Source: Billgrantia aerodenitrificans (GTDB taxonomy: Bacteria; Pseudomonadota; Gammaproteobacteria; Pseudomonadales; Halomonadaceae). Taken from it: DNA of 64,000 bases. The stretch spans positions 124,001 through 188,000 of the forward strand of contig NZ_JABFTV010000006.1 in the NCBI RefSeq assembly GCF_021404405.1, given 5' to 3'. The translations under genes and the position numbers were made by a program. Below are positions 9,239 to 17,477 of the stretch, in pieces; within the stretch, counting starts at the first letter, position 1, and every line of letters begins with the position of its first letter. The notes under the pieces were generated by a model. The model ran no database searches, was not told the DNA's origin, and worked only from the letters and a program-made list of their open reading frames with translations.

Positions 9239-10450
9239 ATGACAGCTTCCTTTCCCGAACGTATCGACGCCTTTCGTATCGCCCGCCTGCCGGATATCCG
9301 CTTCGGCTCCGGCAGCATCGAATTGCTGCCAGGACTGATCGCCGACTACGGCACGAGCGTGCTGGTGGTCACGGGCAGGCGCTCCTTCGTCGCCACGCCA
9401 CGCTGGCAGGCGCTGGTCGCAGCACTCGAGGCACAGGGCGCCAGCTGGCATCACGTCACCGTCGAGGGGGAGCCCTCGCCGCAGCGGGTGGACGCCATCG
9501 TCGCCGAGCATCGAGGGCACGCCATCGACGTCGTGGTCGCCATCGGCGGCGGCAGCGTGCTGGATGCAGCCAAGGCGGTGGCCGGCCTGCTACGCCCCGG
9601 CAATTCGGTGATGGATCACCTCGAGGGCGTCGGCCGTGGCCTGCCCTATCGCGGCCCGGCGGTACCGCTGATCGCCGTGCCCACTACCGCCGGTACCGGC
9701 AGCGAGGCGACCAAGAACGCCGTGCTCAGCGTACAGGGCGCCGACGGGTTCAAGAAGTCGTTCCGCGATGAGCGGCTGGTCGCCGCCGTGGCGCTGGTCG
9801 ACCCGGAGCTGCTGGCGGGCTGCCCCAAGGCGCAGATCGCCGCCAACGGCATGGATGCCTTCACCCAGTTGCTCGAGTCCTACGTCTCGCTCAATGCCAG
9901 TCCCGCCACCGACGCTCTGGCCTGGTCCGGCATGCAGGCGTTCCATCGCGGCTTCTGGCCGGCCTGGGAGGCGAACCATCCCGAGGCCGACCAGGGCTAC
10001 GGCCAGCTCGCCTACGCGTCGCTGATGTCGGGTATCGCCCTGGCCCAGGCGGGCCTGGGCTCGGTACACGGGCTGGCCTCGCCGCTGGGCGCCTTCTTCC
10101 CGATTCCCCATGGCACGGTGTGCGGCACCCTGGTCGCCGAGGCCACCGAGGTCAACGTCGCGGCGCTGCGCCAGCGTGCGCCGCACGCAGCAGCCCTGGC
10201 CAAGTATGCCGAGGCCGGCCGCCTGGTCAGCGGCAAAAGCGAGCTGAGCGACGACGACGCCTGCGATGCCCTGGTCGAAACGCTGCGCGAATGGACCCAG
10301 CGGCTCGACATGCCGAGGCTCGCTGCCTACGGCATGCAGCGAGACGACATCGAGCGCGTGGTCGCCGGCGCCCGGGGCGGCAGCATGAAGACCAACCCCC
10401 TGGTGCTGACCGATGCCGAGCTGGGCAGCCTGCTAGAACGGCGACTCTAG
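9239..10450 (+). CDS. Iron-containing alcohol dehydrogenase
   Basis: NAD(P)-dependent group III dehydrogenase, 403 residues, full length. The nucleotide site is VVAIGGGSVLDAAKA, the substrate loop AVPTTAGTGSEAT, and the metal-binding Asp/His set falls in AANGMDAFTQLLESY, SVHGLASPLGAFF and IPHGTVCG. Members reduce aldehydes or oxidise alcohols. Placed directly behind an amine oxidase, it may process the aldehyde product. It converges with the deacetylase gene, leaving six bases between the stops. Confidence 0.85.
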   Translation: MTASFPERIDAFRIARLPDIRFGSGSIELLPGLIADYGTSVLVVTGRRSFVATPRWQALVAALEAQGASWHHVTVEGEPSPQRVDAIVAEHRGHAIDVVVAIGGGSVLDAAKAVAGLLRPGNSVMDHLEGVGRGLPYRGPAVPLIAVPTTAGTGSEATKNAVLSVQGADGFKKSFRDERLVAAVALVDPELLAGCPKAQIAANGMDAFTQLLESYVSLNASPATDALAWSGMQAFHRGFWPAWEANHPEADQGYGQLAYASLMSGIALAQAGLGSVHGLASPLGAFFPIPHGTVCGTLVAEATEVNVAALRQRAPHAAALAKYAEAGRLVSGKSELSDDDACDALVETLREWTQRLDMPRLAAYGMQRDDIERVVAGARGGSMKTNPLVLTDAELGSLLERRL

Positions 10451-10456
10451 GCGGCT

Positions 10457-11503
10457 CTATTCGACTCTGGCTAGGGCAGCGTCGAAGCCGCTCAAAACAT
10501 TCACCACGTTGATGCCGATCTCCTCCACCGCGTAGCCGCCCTCGAGCAGGAAGACGGTGGGCAGGCCCAGTGCAGCCAGACGGCGCCCGACATCCGGGTA
10601 GTCATCGCTGCGCAGCTTGAAGCTGCTGATCGGGTCGTGCTCGAAAGTGTCCACCCCCAGCGATACGACCAGCAGCTCGGCCCCGACCTGACGAATGCGC
10701 GCCAGCCCCTCGTCGAGAGCCGCCGACCAGCGCGCGTAGTCGGTGCCGGGTGGCATGGGATAGTTGACGTTGAAGCCTTCGCCCCGGCCGCTGCCGGTCT
10801 CGTCGGCGTGGCCCAGGTAATAGGGAAAGCAGTGCAGCGGGTCGCCGTGCAGCGATACGACGATCACGTCGTCGCGGGCGTAGAAGATCTCCTGGGTGCC
10901 GTTGCCGTGGTGAAAGTCGATGTCCAGCACCGCCACCCGCGAATGCCCGTGCCTCAGGGCCTGCTCGGCGGCGATGGCCGCGTTGTTGAAGAAGCAGTAG
11001 CCGCCGAACTGATTCGACGACGCATGGTGGCCCGGCGGACGGCACAGACCGAAGCTCGGCTCGCCGCTCTCGAGCGTGTGACCCAGCGCCGACAGGGCAA
11101 TGTCCTTGCTGACCTCGGCGGCCTCGAAGGTGTTGGCGCAGATCGAGGTCTCGCCGGTCTGGGCGTAATGGCCGAGCCGCCCTTCGATGTGCTCGGGTAT
11201 CCGCACGCCGGGCATCGAACGGGACGGCCAGATGTTGGGGATCGCCTCGCCGGCCATGCCGGCCGCCTTCCACTCCTCCCAGCAGCTGGCCAGGAACTCG
11301 ACGTAGTCGCGATCGTGCACGGCCAGCACCGGGTCGAGGCCGAAGCGGGCCGGGGCCTGCACCGGGCCAAGCCCGCTCGCTCGAATCCGCTCGAGCACCA
11401 GGTCGACGCGCTCCGGACACTCGAAAGGCGCCATGAGCAACCCCTCGTTGAGCTCGGTCTTGGCGCGACGCAGCTTGGTCGACTCGCTATGGAAGGTCAG
11501 CAT
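10457..11503 (-). CDS. Histone-deacetylase-family protein, acetylpolyamine amidohydrolase-like
   Basis: A zinc-dependent deacetylase of 348 residues. Class II HDAC/AphA-type motifs are present: RPPGHHASSNQFGGYCFFNN (paired catalytic His), DIDFHHGNGTQEIF (zinc Asp and His) and LEGGYAVEEI near the end. In bacteria this family removes acetyl groups from acetylpolyamines or other N-acetyl amides in the cytoplasm. The start was placed at ATG 11503 (MLTFHSESTKL), which has AGAGG seven bases upstream; an upstream start at 11542 lacks homology. Its neighbours (amine oxidase, aldehyde/alcohol dehydrogenase, M20 deacylase) support amine catabolism. Confidence 0.85.
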   Translation of the reverse strand: MLTFHSESTKLRRAKTELNEGLLMAPFECPERVDLVLERIRASGLGPVQAPARFGLDPVLAVHDRDYVEFLASCWEEWKAAGMAGEAIPNIWPSRSMPGVRIPEHIEGRLGHYAQTGETSICANTFEAAEVSKDIALSALGHTLESGEPSFGLCRPPGHHASSNQFGGYCFFNNAAIAAEQALRHGHSRVAVLDIDFHHGNGTQEIFYARDDVIVVSLHGDPLHCFPYYLGHADETGSGRGEGFNVNYPMPPGTDYARWSAALDEGLARIRQVGAELLVVSLGVDTFEHDPISSFKLRSDDYPDVGRRLAALGLPTVFLLEGGYAVEEIGINVVNVLSGFDAALARVE

Positions 11504-11606
11504 GACGACACCTCTTCGGGATGGTTCGCCTGACCTTGCCATGCCCTAGGCCGAGATACCATATAGTGGAATACTTCAACGACGAGCGCCGACTGGGGGA
11601 GGGCCA

Positions 11607-12869
11607 ATGCTAAGTGACATCGAACAGCGCATCGTCGAGCGCTGCGAGGCGCTGATGGACGACACCCTGGCGCTGACCCGCGACCTCGTGCGCGGCTACA
11701 GCGTGCTGGGCCAGGAGCACGGCGCACTCGAGACCATGGAGCGCTGGTTCGAGCGCCTCGAGCTGCCGGTTACCCGGGTGCCGCTGGACGCCCCCGGTTT
11801 CGCCGAGCACACCCACCGCGCCCCCACCGAATGGGACTGCACCGAACGCTATAACCTGGTGGCCCAACTCAATGCCGAGGCTCCGGGGCCGCATCTGGTA
11901 TTCAACGGCCATCTCGACGTGGTCCCCGCCGAGCCCACCGACATGTGGACCCGCCCGCCCTGGGAGCCCTGGGAACGGGACGGCTGGCTCTACGGGCGCG
12001 GCGCCGGCGACATGAAAGCCGGCATTGCCGCCATGACCCTGGCCGTGCAGGCGGTGCGTCAGGCCGGCGTGGCCATCGACTTCCCGCTGACCCTGCAGAC
12101 GGTGATCGAGGAGGAGTGCACCGGCAACGGCGCCCTGGCCTGCCTGCACCAGGGCTTCAGCGGCGACTTCGTGCTGATTCCCGAACCCTTCGGCGCGCGG
12201 ATCTATGCCGGCCAGGTCGGTGTGCTGTGGTTCCGTATGCGCCTCGACGGCGTGCCGGCCCACGTGCTCGACACCCGTGCCGGGCGCAACGCCATCGAGA
12301 CACTGGTCGAATATTTGCCCGCGTTCAAGGCGCTGGAGGCCGAGATCAACGGCCTGCCGCGCCAGGCGCCCTACGACACCCTCGACAGCCCCTTCAATCT
12401 CAGCATCGGCAAGATCGAAGGGGGCAACTGGGCCTCCAGCGTGCCCGCCCATGCCATCCTCGAAGGCCGCGTGGGCTTCCCGCCGGGCATGACGCCCGAC
12501 GAGGTGATGGAGCGTGTGCGCCGCTGCGTGGAGGCACGCCACGCCGAACTTGCCGATGACGGCCCCATGCCCCGGGTGGAGTTCCACGGCTTTCGCTCCG
12601 AAGGACACCTGGTCGACCTCGAGGCACCGGGCATTGCCCTGCTTTCGCGCTGCCACCAGGATCTGCTCGGCGCCCCGCCGGCCACCTATCTCTCCACCTG
12701 CACCACCGACCTGCGCGCCTTCCACGTCAGCGGCGCGATCAATGGCACCTGCTACGGGCCGGTGGCCCAGCGCATCCATGGCGTCGACGAGTGCGTAGAG
12801 ATCGACTCGATTCGCCACGTGCTGACCACCTACGCGCTGTTCATCCATCGCTGGGCGGAGATGACCTGA
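11607..12869 (+). CDS. M20-family deacylase (ArgE/DapE-like)
   Basis: A di-zinc amidohydrolase of 420 residues. Metal-site motifs occur in family order: FNGHLDVVPAE, GRGAGDMKAG, the catalytic pair in VIEEECTGNG and the late His in QRIHGVDECVEID. A dimerisation lid domain lies between about residues 210 and 320. Members remove acyl groups from N-acyl amino acids. ATG 11607 has a strong GGGGGAGGG ribosome site. It is divergent from the HDAC-type deacetylase (103 bases between starts), which suggests a shared control region. The substrate is unknown; an N-acetyl or N-carbamoyl amine is plausible. Confidence 0.83.
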   Translation: MLSDIEQRIVERCEALMDDTLALTRDLVRGYSVLGQEHGALETMERWFERLELPVTRVPLDAPGFAEHTHRAPTEWDCTERYNLVAQLNAEAPGPHLVFNGHLDVVPAEPTDMWTRPPWEPWERDGWLYGRGAGDMKAGIAAMTLAVQAVRQAGVAIDFPLTLQTVIEEECTGNGALACLHQGFSGDFVLIPEPFGARIYAGQVGVLWFRMRLDGVPAHVLDTRAGRNAIETLVEYLPAFKALEAEINGLPRQAPYDTLDSPFNLSIGKIEGGNWASSVPAHAILEGRVGFPPGMTPDEVMERVRRCVEARHAELADDGPMPRVEFHGFRSEGHLVDLEAPGIALLSRCHQDLLGAPPATYLSTCTTDLRAFHVSGAINGTCYGPVAQRIHGVDECVEIDSIRHVLTTYALFIHRWAEMT

Positions 12870-12905
12870 AACCAGGGACACGAATTCTAAAGGGGATCAA
12901 AACGC

Positions 12906-12932
12906 AGCGGGGAGGCCATTGGCCTCCCCGCT
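12906..12932 (+). terminator. Rho-independent terminator after the M20 gene
   Basis: A perfect 12-bp stem (AGCGGGGAGGCC / GGCCTCCCCGCT) with a 3-base loop, followed by CGTTCTTTC on the plus strand. The opposite strand shows a TTTTGATCCCC flank, so it can also serve the small minus-strand gene that ends at 12975. Confidence 0.85.
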
Positions 12933-12974
12933 CGTTCTTTCATTCGTGCGTGTAAGTGCTCGTCGCTGCCGGAC

Positions 12975-13280
12975 TCAGGCGCAGTCCGCCGCACCCTCAC
13001 CGAACATGTCGAACAGCAGCTCGCGGCCCATGGCGCTCAGCACGAAGCGACCGTGTTCGTTGTAGATGGCGGCCTCGCTGCTCTCGAGTACCCGCTGGCA
13101 GGCCGGCCACTCCTGGGAGGCTTCGCGCATCTGGCGCAGCGCGCGGCTATCGAGTCCACGGAAGGGGATGGTGATGGTCTCCAGCACGTGACCCTGCTGG
13201 TAGAGCAGAAAGGCAGCGTTCGACAGGCACTGGCGCAGGCTGCGCTGAATACCAGCGTTGGGCGTGGCGTCGATCTGCAT
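12975..13280 (-). CDS. Small conserved-looking hypothetical protein
   Basis: A 101-residue soluble protein of no recognised family. It begins MQIDATPNAGIQRSLRQ, has a helical middle and ends AMGRELLFDMFGEGAADCA. No membrane segment, signal peptide or Cys cluster is present. Start ATG 13280 was preferred over ATG 13289 because the AGAGG ribosome site is correctly spaced only for the former. Codon use matches the neighbours. It lies between a shared terminator and the SRP RNA gene. Confidence 0.55.
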   Translation of the reverse strand: MQIDATPNAGIQRSLRQCLSNAAFLLYQQGHVLETITIPFRGLDSRALRQMREASQEWPACQRVLESSEAAIYNEHGRFVLSAMGRELLFDMFGEGAADCA

Positions 13281-13412
13281 GGTGCACATCCTCTCGCAAG
13301 CGTTTTGCTGCGCTGCATATTAACACCAAAGTCTATGTCGACCAAGGTCTAACATCGAAGCGTGCTGCGCGGAGATACACAAGACGAAAAGAAAACAAGA
13401 GGCCGAAATGGA

Positions 13413-13519
13413 GGCAGCCCCGACAGCCACATCCCGGCACACGCGACCACCACTACCGTTGCTCCCTTCCGGGCCTGGCGGGGTTTGCGGTTTAGCGTTG
13501 CGGGAGGACCGACGGGGCC
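13413..13519 (-). ncRNA. ffs: 4.5S RNA of the signal recognition particle
   Basis: Read on the minus strand, the segment has the conserved SRP Alu-less hairpin. The tip carries CCAGGCCCGGAAGGGAGCA, which holds the Ffh-binding GGAA tetraloop and the symmetric loop. The flanks TCCTCCCGCAACGCT and CGTGTGCCGGGATGTGGCTG align closely with E. coli 4.5S RNA. The two ends pair (GCCCCG with CGGGGC). The exact mature ends are approximate by a few bases. A T-rich run (TTGTTTTCTTTTC) follows the 3' end. Frames crossing it on either strand are spurious. Confidence 0.95.
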
Positions 13520-13585
13520 ACCACGACACGATGCCTTCGAGGCATCGAACCCGGCGTGCATCAATGGCTTGCCGAGTGCGCGTGC

Positions 13586-13614
13586 ACTATACCAGCGGCA
13601 CCGGAGGCGAGCAA
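13586..13614 (-). promoter_or_regulatory. Sigma-70-type promoter for ffs
   Basis: On the minus strand TTGCTC (13614-13609) and TATAGT (13591-13586) are separated by exactly 17 bases and point at ffs. Transcription would begin near 13579, giving a leader of about 60 bases before the mature RNA. That agrees with 4.5S RNA being made as a 5'-extended precursor that RNase P trims. Confidence 0.6.
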
Positions 13615-13734
13615 GGACCGTCGCTCGAGGCAGGCATGAGCGACGGCCCGGGCTGTAAGGCGGAGCCAAATCGGCTAGGGTGAAAGGGCAAGGGAGACGA
13701 TGAGGAGAGGCACACACACCGGAGGAGACGCCCC

Positions 13735-14958
13735 ATGAAGAAGAATCCCGACAAGGGCTACATTGCATTGCTCGGCTGGAGCCTGAATGCCGTCGAGGCT
13801 GCCGAGAACTTCGACCGTCGCTACATCGTGGTAGCGCCGGAATGGGCGGAAGAGTACTGCCAGAAACACGATATCCCCCATGTGTCATGGAATTTCGAGC
13901 GCCTCAACGACCGCTCGCTGGAAATTGCCGAGACCCTGAAGGAAATGGGAGTGGACGTGGCGATCCCCCTGTTCGAGGAAACCGTCGAATGGGCCGGCGC
14001 CATCAACTCGGTATTACTCGACAACCCGCGGCTATACGGCCAATCGCTGCTGCTGCGCGACAAGGCGCTGATGAAACGCCGCGCCCAGCTTGGCGGCATT
14101 CGCGTGGGGATCTTCGAGGAGGCCCACGACAAGGGCGACGTCATCCGCTTTCTCAAGCGCGTCAACCAGACCCTGCTCAAGCTGGACGGCGACCCCAACG
14201 ACCCCATTCATCTCAAGGCCTTCGACAAGGCCGGCTGCCTGGGGCATCGGGTGATACGCACCCCCGACGAGGTCGATACCATTCCCGATGAAGAGTTTCC
14301 GGTGCTGATGGAGTCGCACCTGGACGGCTGGGAATTCGCCGTGGAGGCGTGGATCCATGACGGCAAGATCGCCTTTCTCAACATCTCGGAATACGTCACC
14401 CTGGGCTACTCGGTCTTCGTGCCCGCCTCGCCGGAACTGGAACGCTACCGGCCCCAGATCACCGCTCAGATCGAAAAGCTGATCAAGGCCTTCGACATCG
14501 ATTTCGGCCTGATCCATCCCGAGTATTTCGTCACCAGCGACGGCGAGATGTACTTCGGCGAGGTGGCCTATCGCCCACCGGGCTTCAAGGTGTTCGAGCT
14601 GCTCGAGCGGGTCTACGGCTTCAATGCCTACCAGGCCAGCATGCTGGTGTTCGACCCCAAGAGCAGCGCCGAAGAGGTCGCCGCCTTCTTCCCTCGCGAG
14701 GTCGAGGATGCCAAGTGCTATGCCGGCTGCTTCGGCGTCTATCCACGGCGTCGCGTGGTCAGCCGCCTGGAGATCCCCGAAGAGGTGGAAGACGACCCCT
14801 ACTTCGAATCCCACGAACTCACGCCGCCCATGGAGGAAACCGTGACCAAGCGCACCGCTTTCGGCACGCACTGGGGGCTGATCTACTTCAAGGGCGACGA
14901 TCCGGAGCGCCTGCGAGATCTGCTCAAGCACCAGGAAGAGCTTGATTTCTACATTTGA
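13735..14958 (+). CDS. ATP-grasp enzyme of unknown substrate
   Basis: A 407-residue carboxylate-amine/thiol ligase-like protein. It has a pre-ATP-grasp domain (IALLGWSLNAVEAAENF), the ATP-grasp core from about residue 110 (KALMKRR, FPVLMESHLDGWEFAVEAWI) and an acidic metal site near 275 (GEMYFGEVAYRPPGFKVFEL). There the usual Asn of the E-x-N-x-R motif appears to be replaced (EVAYR). It probably activates a carboxylate with ATP and joins it to an amine. Strong GGAGGAGA ribosome site before ATG 13735. The next gene starts 42 bases later on the same strand, so the two likely form one operon. Substrate not recognised. Confidence 0.75.
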   Translation: MKKNPDKGYIALLGWSLNAVEAAENFDRRYIVVAPEWAEEYCQKHDIPHVSWNFERLNDRSLEIAETLKEMGVDVAIPLFEETVEWAGAINSVLLDNPRLYGQSLLLRDKALMKRRAQLGGIRVGIFEEAHDKGDVIRFLKRVNQTLLKLDGDPNDPIHLKAFDKAGCLGHRVIRTPDEVDTIPDEEFPVLMESHLDGWEFAVEAWIHDGKIAFLNISEYVTLGYSVFVPASPELERYRPQITAQIEKLIKAFDIDFGLIHPEYFVTSDGEMYFGEVAYRPPGFKVFELLERVYGFNAYQASMLVFDPKSSAEEVAAFFPREVEDAKCYAGCFGVYPRRRVVSRLEIPEEVEDDPYFESHELTPPMEETVTKRTAFGTHWGLIYFKGDDPERLRDLLKHQEELDFYI

Positions 14959-15000
14959 TCAGGGCGTGATGGTGCGACAGCTCGATCACAAGGAGTCGGC

Positions 15001-17049
15001 GTGACCACTAACGGGCACATGCACGAGGGCACCCCGCCAGCGGACGAGGAGAAGCTGCTCAGACTACTGGCCAACCTCGACGAGGCAGCCGCCATGCTCG
15101 GCGAAGCCCGCGACTTCGCCAAGCCGGGCAAACTTCCCCGGGTGCTGGATACGGCACGTCGCGTGCTGCTCCATCCCGGTGGCGCCGCCGCCCTGGAGGT
15201 ACGCGCCAGGGCATTGGAAGAGGCCGGCGTGTTTCTCGGCTCCGACTGGGCCACGCCGCAGTATCTGCTCCCTTCCCTCACCACCTACTCGCTCAAGAGC
15301 CCCGACGCCAACACGGTGGTGATCGAGGCCTTGAGCGAGCTGCGTCTGCTGGCGGTGGCCAAGGGCGACTATCTGCATTCGCTGGTGTCAGGCGAGCAGG
15401 CCCACCACTACCTGACCCAGGTGATGGCGCTCAACCTCTGGCTGCTGTTCAGTTCCCCCAGCGAGGCGGAGCGGGAAACCCAGGGACGACTGGCGCGGAT
15501 TCCACGCTATCTGTTCCATCACCTTGCCGAGCGTATCGGCTACGAGCACATCATCGACCAGCTGATCGAGGAGATCTGGCGGGTGCTGCAGCAGCGCCCG
15601 ATCCAGGTGGAGGCGGTAAAGCAGATGATCACCCAGATCGCCATCTGCCAGGCCGATCCGGCCATCGATCTCGGTACCAGCGGCCAGGGCGCCGACCGCC
15701 TGGTGAGTTCGCTGTATGGCCCCACTCGCGCCTGCCGCGAAGACCCCGGCCTCGAGGTCTATCGCCAGCGTCTGGCCAGTATGGACAACGCCGCCCTGCA
15801 GGGAGAAGCCACCGGCTTCGCCCGCGCCATGCACGACACCGGGCTGGTGTCGCCCTACCACCCGGTGCTGCTGCGCCACCTGCTCGACCACGGCGACCAT
15901 CTCATCACCGAGGCCCTGGGGCTCTCCTCCACCGGCCGCGACTGCCTGCTGTGCTACCGCGAGCTGGCTCACGCGCTGATCCGCAGTGCGGTGCATCCGG
16001 CCACGCCCCAGGCGGTGTACGGCCTGGCGCTGATGCTGGAGCGCGGCATTCTCTATCAGCCCCCCGTGGCGCCCGCCATGTGGCGCCAGTTAGGGCTGCC
16101 GCTCTCCGAGTGGTCCCAGGCGCGCCTCAACCTGGCATACGGCGATGCGGTCTCGCCGCGTGCCCGCCTGCTCGAGGGGGTGTTGTGCATGCTGGGGCTG
16201 CCGCTGGGCGTAGGTCAGGGCAACAACCCGACCTGTCAGTCGGCCAGGGCACTCTCCATGTGGGCTTACAACGATCCCGACTACCTGCTGCAGATGGTGG
16301 CCTGGGCCGCCCGCGACGACGAGATCGTGATGCACTTCGAAGGCCAGCCGATCTCCTCGATGGAGAGCAGTGGTGGCGTGGCACAGAGCCTGCCGATGGA
16401 TCTCGATCCGGTGTCGCTGATCGTGGTGCCGCACCTGGACCGCATCTATGCCGAGATGGGCCGGCGCTGCATCGGCCGCGAGGGCGACCCGCACCGTTGG
16501 GTCAATCCGGAGTTCCACGGTTGGTGGTCGGGGCGCGGCTTTCGTATCAACGTGGACGTGGCCAGCGGCCAGCTGCATGAGCTGGACGTCTTTTTGCGCC
16601 ACTTCTACGCCAGCTATCACCCCTACTACAACGGCAATCAGCCCCTCATCCACCCGCAGCCGGCGGGCATCGCCGTGACCGATAGCGCGGCGCGCTTCAT
16701 CGGTTGGCACGCCATCACCATCCTGCGCGTCTCCCTCGATCCCACGGACGTGATGCGGGTCTACTTCTTCAATCCCAACAACGACAGCGGCCAGGACTGG
16801 GGCGATGGCGTCAGGGTCAGTACGGCAGGCAACGGCGAGCGCTTCGGCGAAGCCTCCCTGCCCTTCGAGCAGTTCGCCTCGCGGCTCTACATCTTCCACT
16901 ACGATCCGCTGGAGCGCGGCGAGCTGGCCAACGTCACCCAGGAAGAGCTCAACCGGGTCACCGGCTACGTTCATCGCAGTTGGGGGGCGAACCGGGTACC
17001 CGCCGCCGATCTGCAGGCCGATAGCGGCCACCTGAACCCTGGCACTTGA
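15001..17049 (+). CDS. Unrecognised 682-residue protein with papain-like Cys/His/Asn signature
   Basis: I do not recognise a named family. Residues 1-400 are mostly helical with no signal peptide or membrane segment. The C-terminal 280 residues hold three motifs in the order and spacing of papain-fold cysteine peptidases: Cys412 in GNNPTCQSARALS, His570 in GWHAITILRV and Asn591 in VYFFNPNNDSGQDWGDG. The last resembles the papain H-A ... N-S-W-G pattern. A cytoplasmic peptidase, amidase or acyl-transferase is therefore plausible but inferred. It starts at GTG 15001 with an AAGGAG ribosome site, 42 bases after the ATP-grasp gene. A ligase and a Cys hydrolase side by side suggest one makes and the other cuts or transfers the same amide bond. 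Confidence 0.6.
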   Translation: MTTNGHMHEGTPPADEEKLLRLLANLDEAAAMLGEARDFAKPGKLPRVLDTARRVLLHPGGAAALEVRARALEEAGVFLGSDWATPQYLLPSLTTYSLKSPDANTVVIEALSELRLLAVAKGDYLHSLVSGEQAHHYLTQVMALNLWLLFSSPSEAERETQGRLARIPRYLFHHLAERIGYEHIIDQLIEEIWRVLQQRPIQVEAVKQMITQIAICQADPAIDLGTSGQGADRLVSSLYGPTRACREDPGLEVYRQRLASMDNAALQGEATGFARAMHDTGLVSPYHPVLLRHLLDHGDHLITEALGLSSTGRDCLLCYRELAHALIRSAVHPATPQAVYGLALMLERGILYQPPVAPAMWRQLGLPLSEWSQARLNLAYGDAVSPRARLLEGVLCMLGLPLGVGQGNNPTCQSARALSMWAYNDPDYLLQMVAWAARDDEIVMHFEGQPISSMESSGGVAQSLPMDLDPVSLIVVPHLDRIYAEMGRRCIGREGDPHRWVNPEFHGWWSGRGFRINVDVASGQLHELDVFLRHFYASYHPYYNGNQPLIHPQPAGIAVTDSAARFIGWHAITILRVSLDPTDVMRVYFFNPNNDSGQDWGDGVRVSTAGNGERFGEASLPFEQFASRLYIFHYDPLERGELANVTQEELNRVTGYVHRSWGANRVPAADLQADSGHLNPGT

Positions 17050-17126
17050 CCCATATCAGGACAATGCTGCGGAGCTCTGCCAGAATGGCAGTATCTCAAT
17101 GTGAGGCTCGCTTCGAGGAAGTTCGA

Positions 17127-17474
17127 ATGGATTTCAAGTTATTGATGGTTTTCGTCGATCAGGACCGGACCGATACCGTTCTGACTGCCGCACGGGAAGC
17201 AGGCGCCACCGGGGCTACCATCATCAACAACGCCCAAGGCCAGGGGCTCAAGCCGCAGTTGACCTTCTTCGGCCTGGAATTCATGGCGTCTCGCAGCGTG
17301 ATTCTCATTCTGGTGGAAGCCCGCCGTTCAGAGGATGTACTGAACGCCGTGAGCACGGCGGGCAAGCTCGACGAGAGTCTCGACACGGGCATTGCGCTGG
17401 AAATCGAGGTGTCCAAGGCGCTGGGGCTGACGGAACATATCAAGGCCCTGAGCAAGGAGCACCCGCTCGACTGA
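17127..17474 (+). CDS. P-II-like signalling protein
   Basis: A 115-residue protein with the P-II ferredoxin-like fold pattern: MDFKLLMVFVDQDRTDTVLTAA, then GATGATIINNAQGQG, then SVILILVEARRSEDVLNAV and a helical end. The canonical T-loop Tyr and the GlnB uridylylation sequence are missing, so it belongs to the divergent P-II-like group that senses small ligands next to transporters or enzymes. The start was placed at ATG 17127; frame upstream to 17046 has no homology. It follows the papain-like gene by 77 bases and converges with the KefB-type antiporter, three bases between the ends. Confidence 0.72.
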   Translation: MDFKLLMVFVDQDRTDTVLTAAREAGATGATIINNAQGQGLKPQLTFFGLEFMASRSVILILVEARRSEDVLNAVSTAGKLDESLDTGIALEIEVSKALGLTEHIKALSKEHPLD

Positions 17475-17477
17475 GCG

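Noticed and set aside
13349-13888. Open frames crossing the SRP RNA on both strands
   Set aside because: They overlap the conserved 4.5S RNA and the start of the ATP-grasp gene and have no family features.
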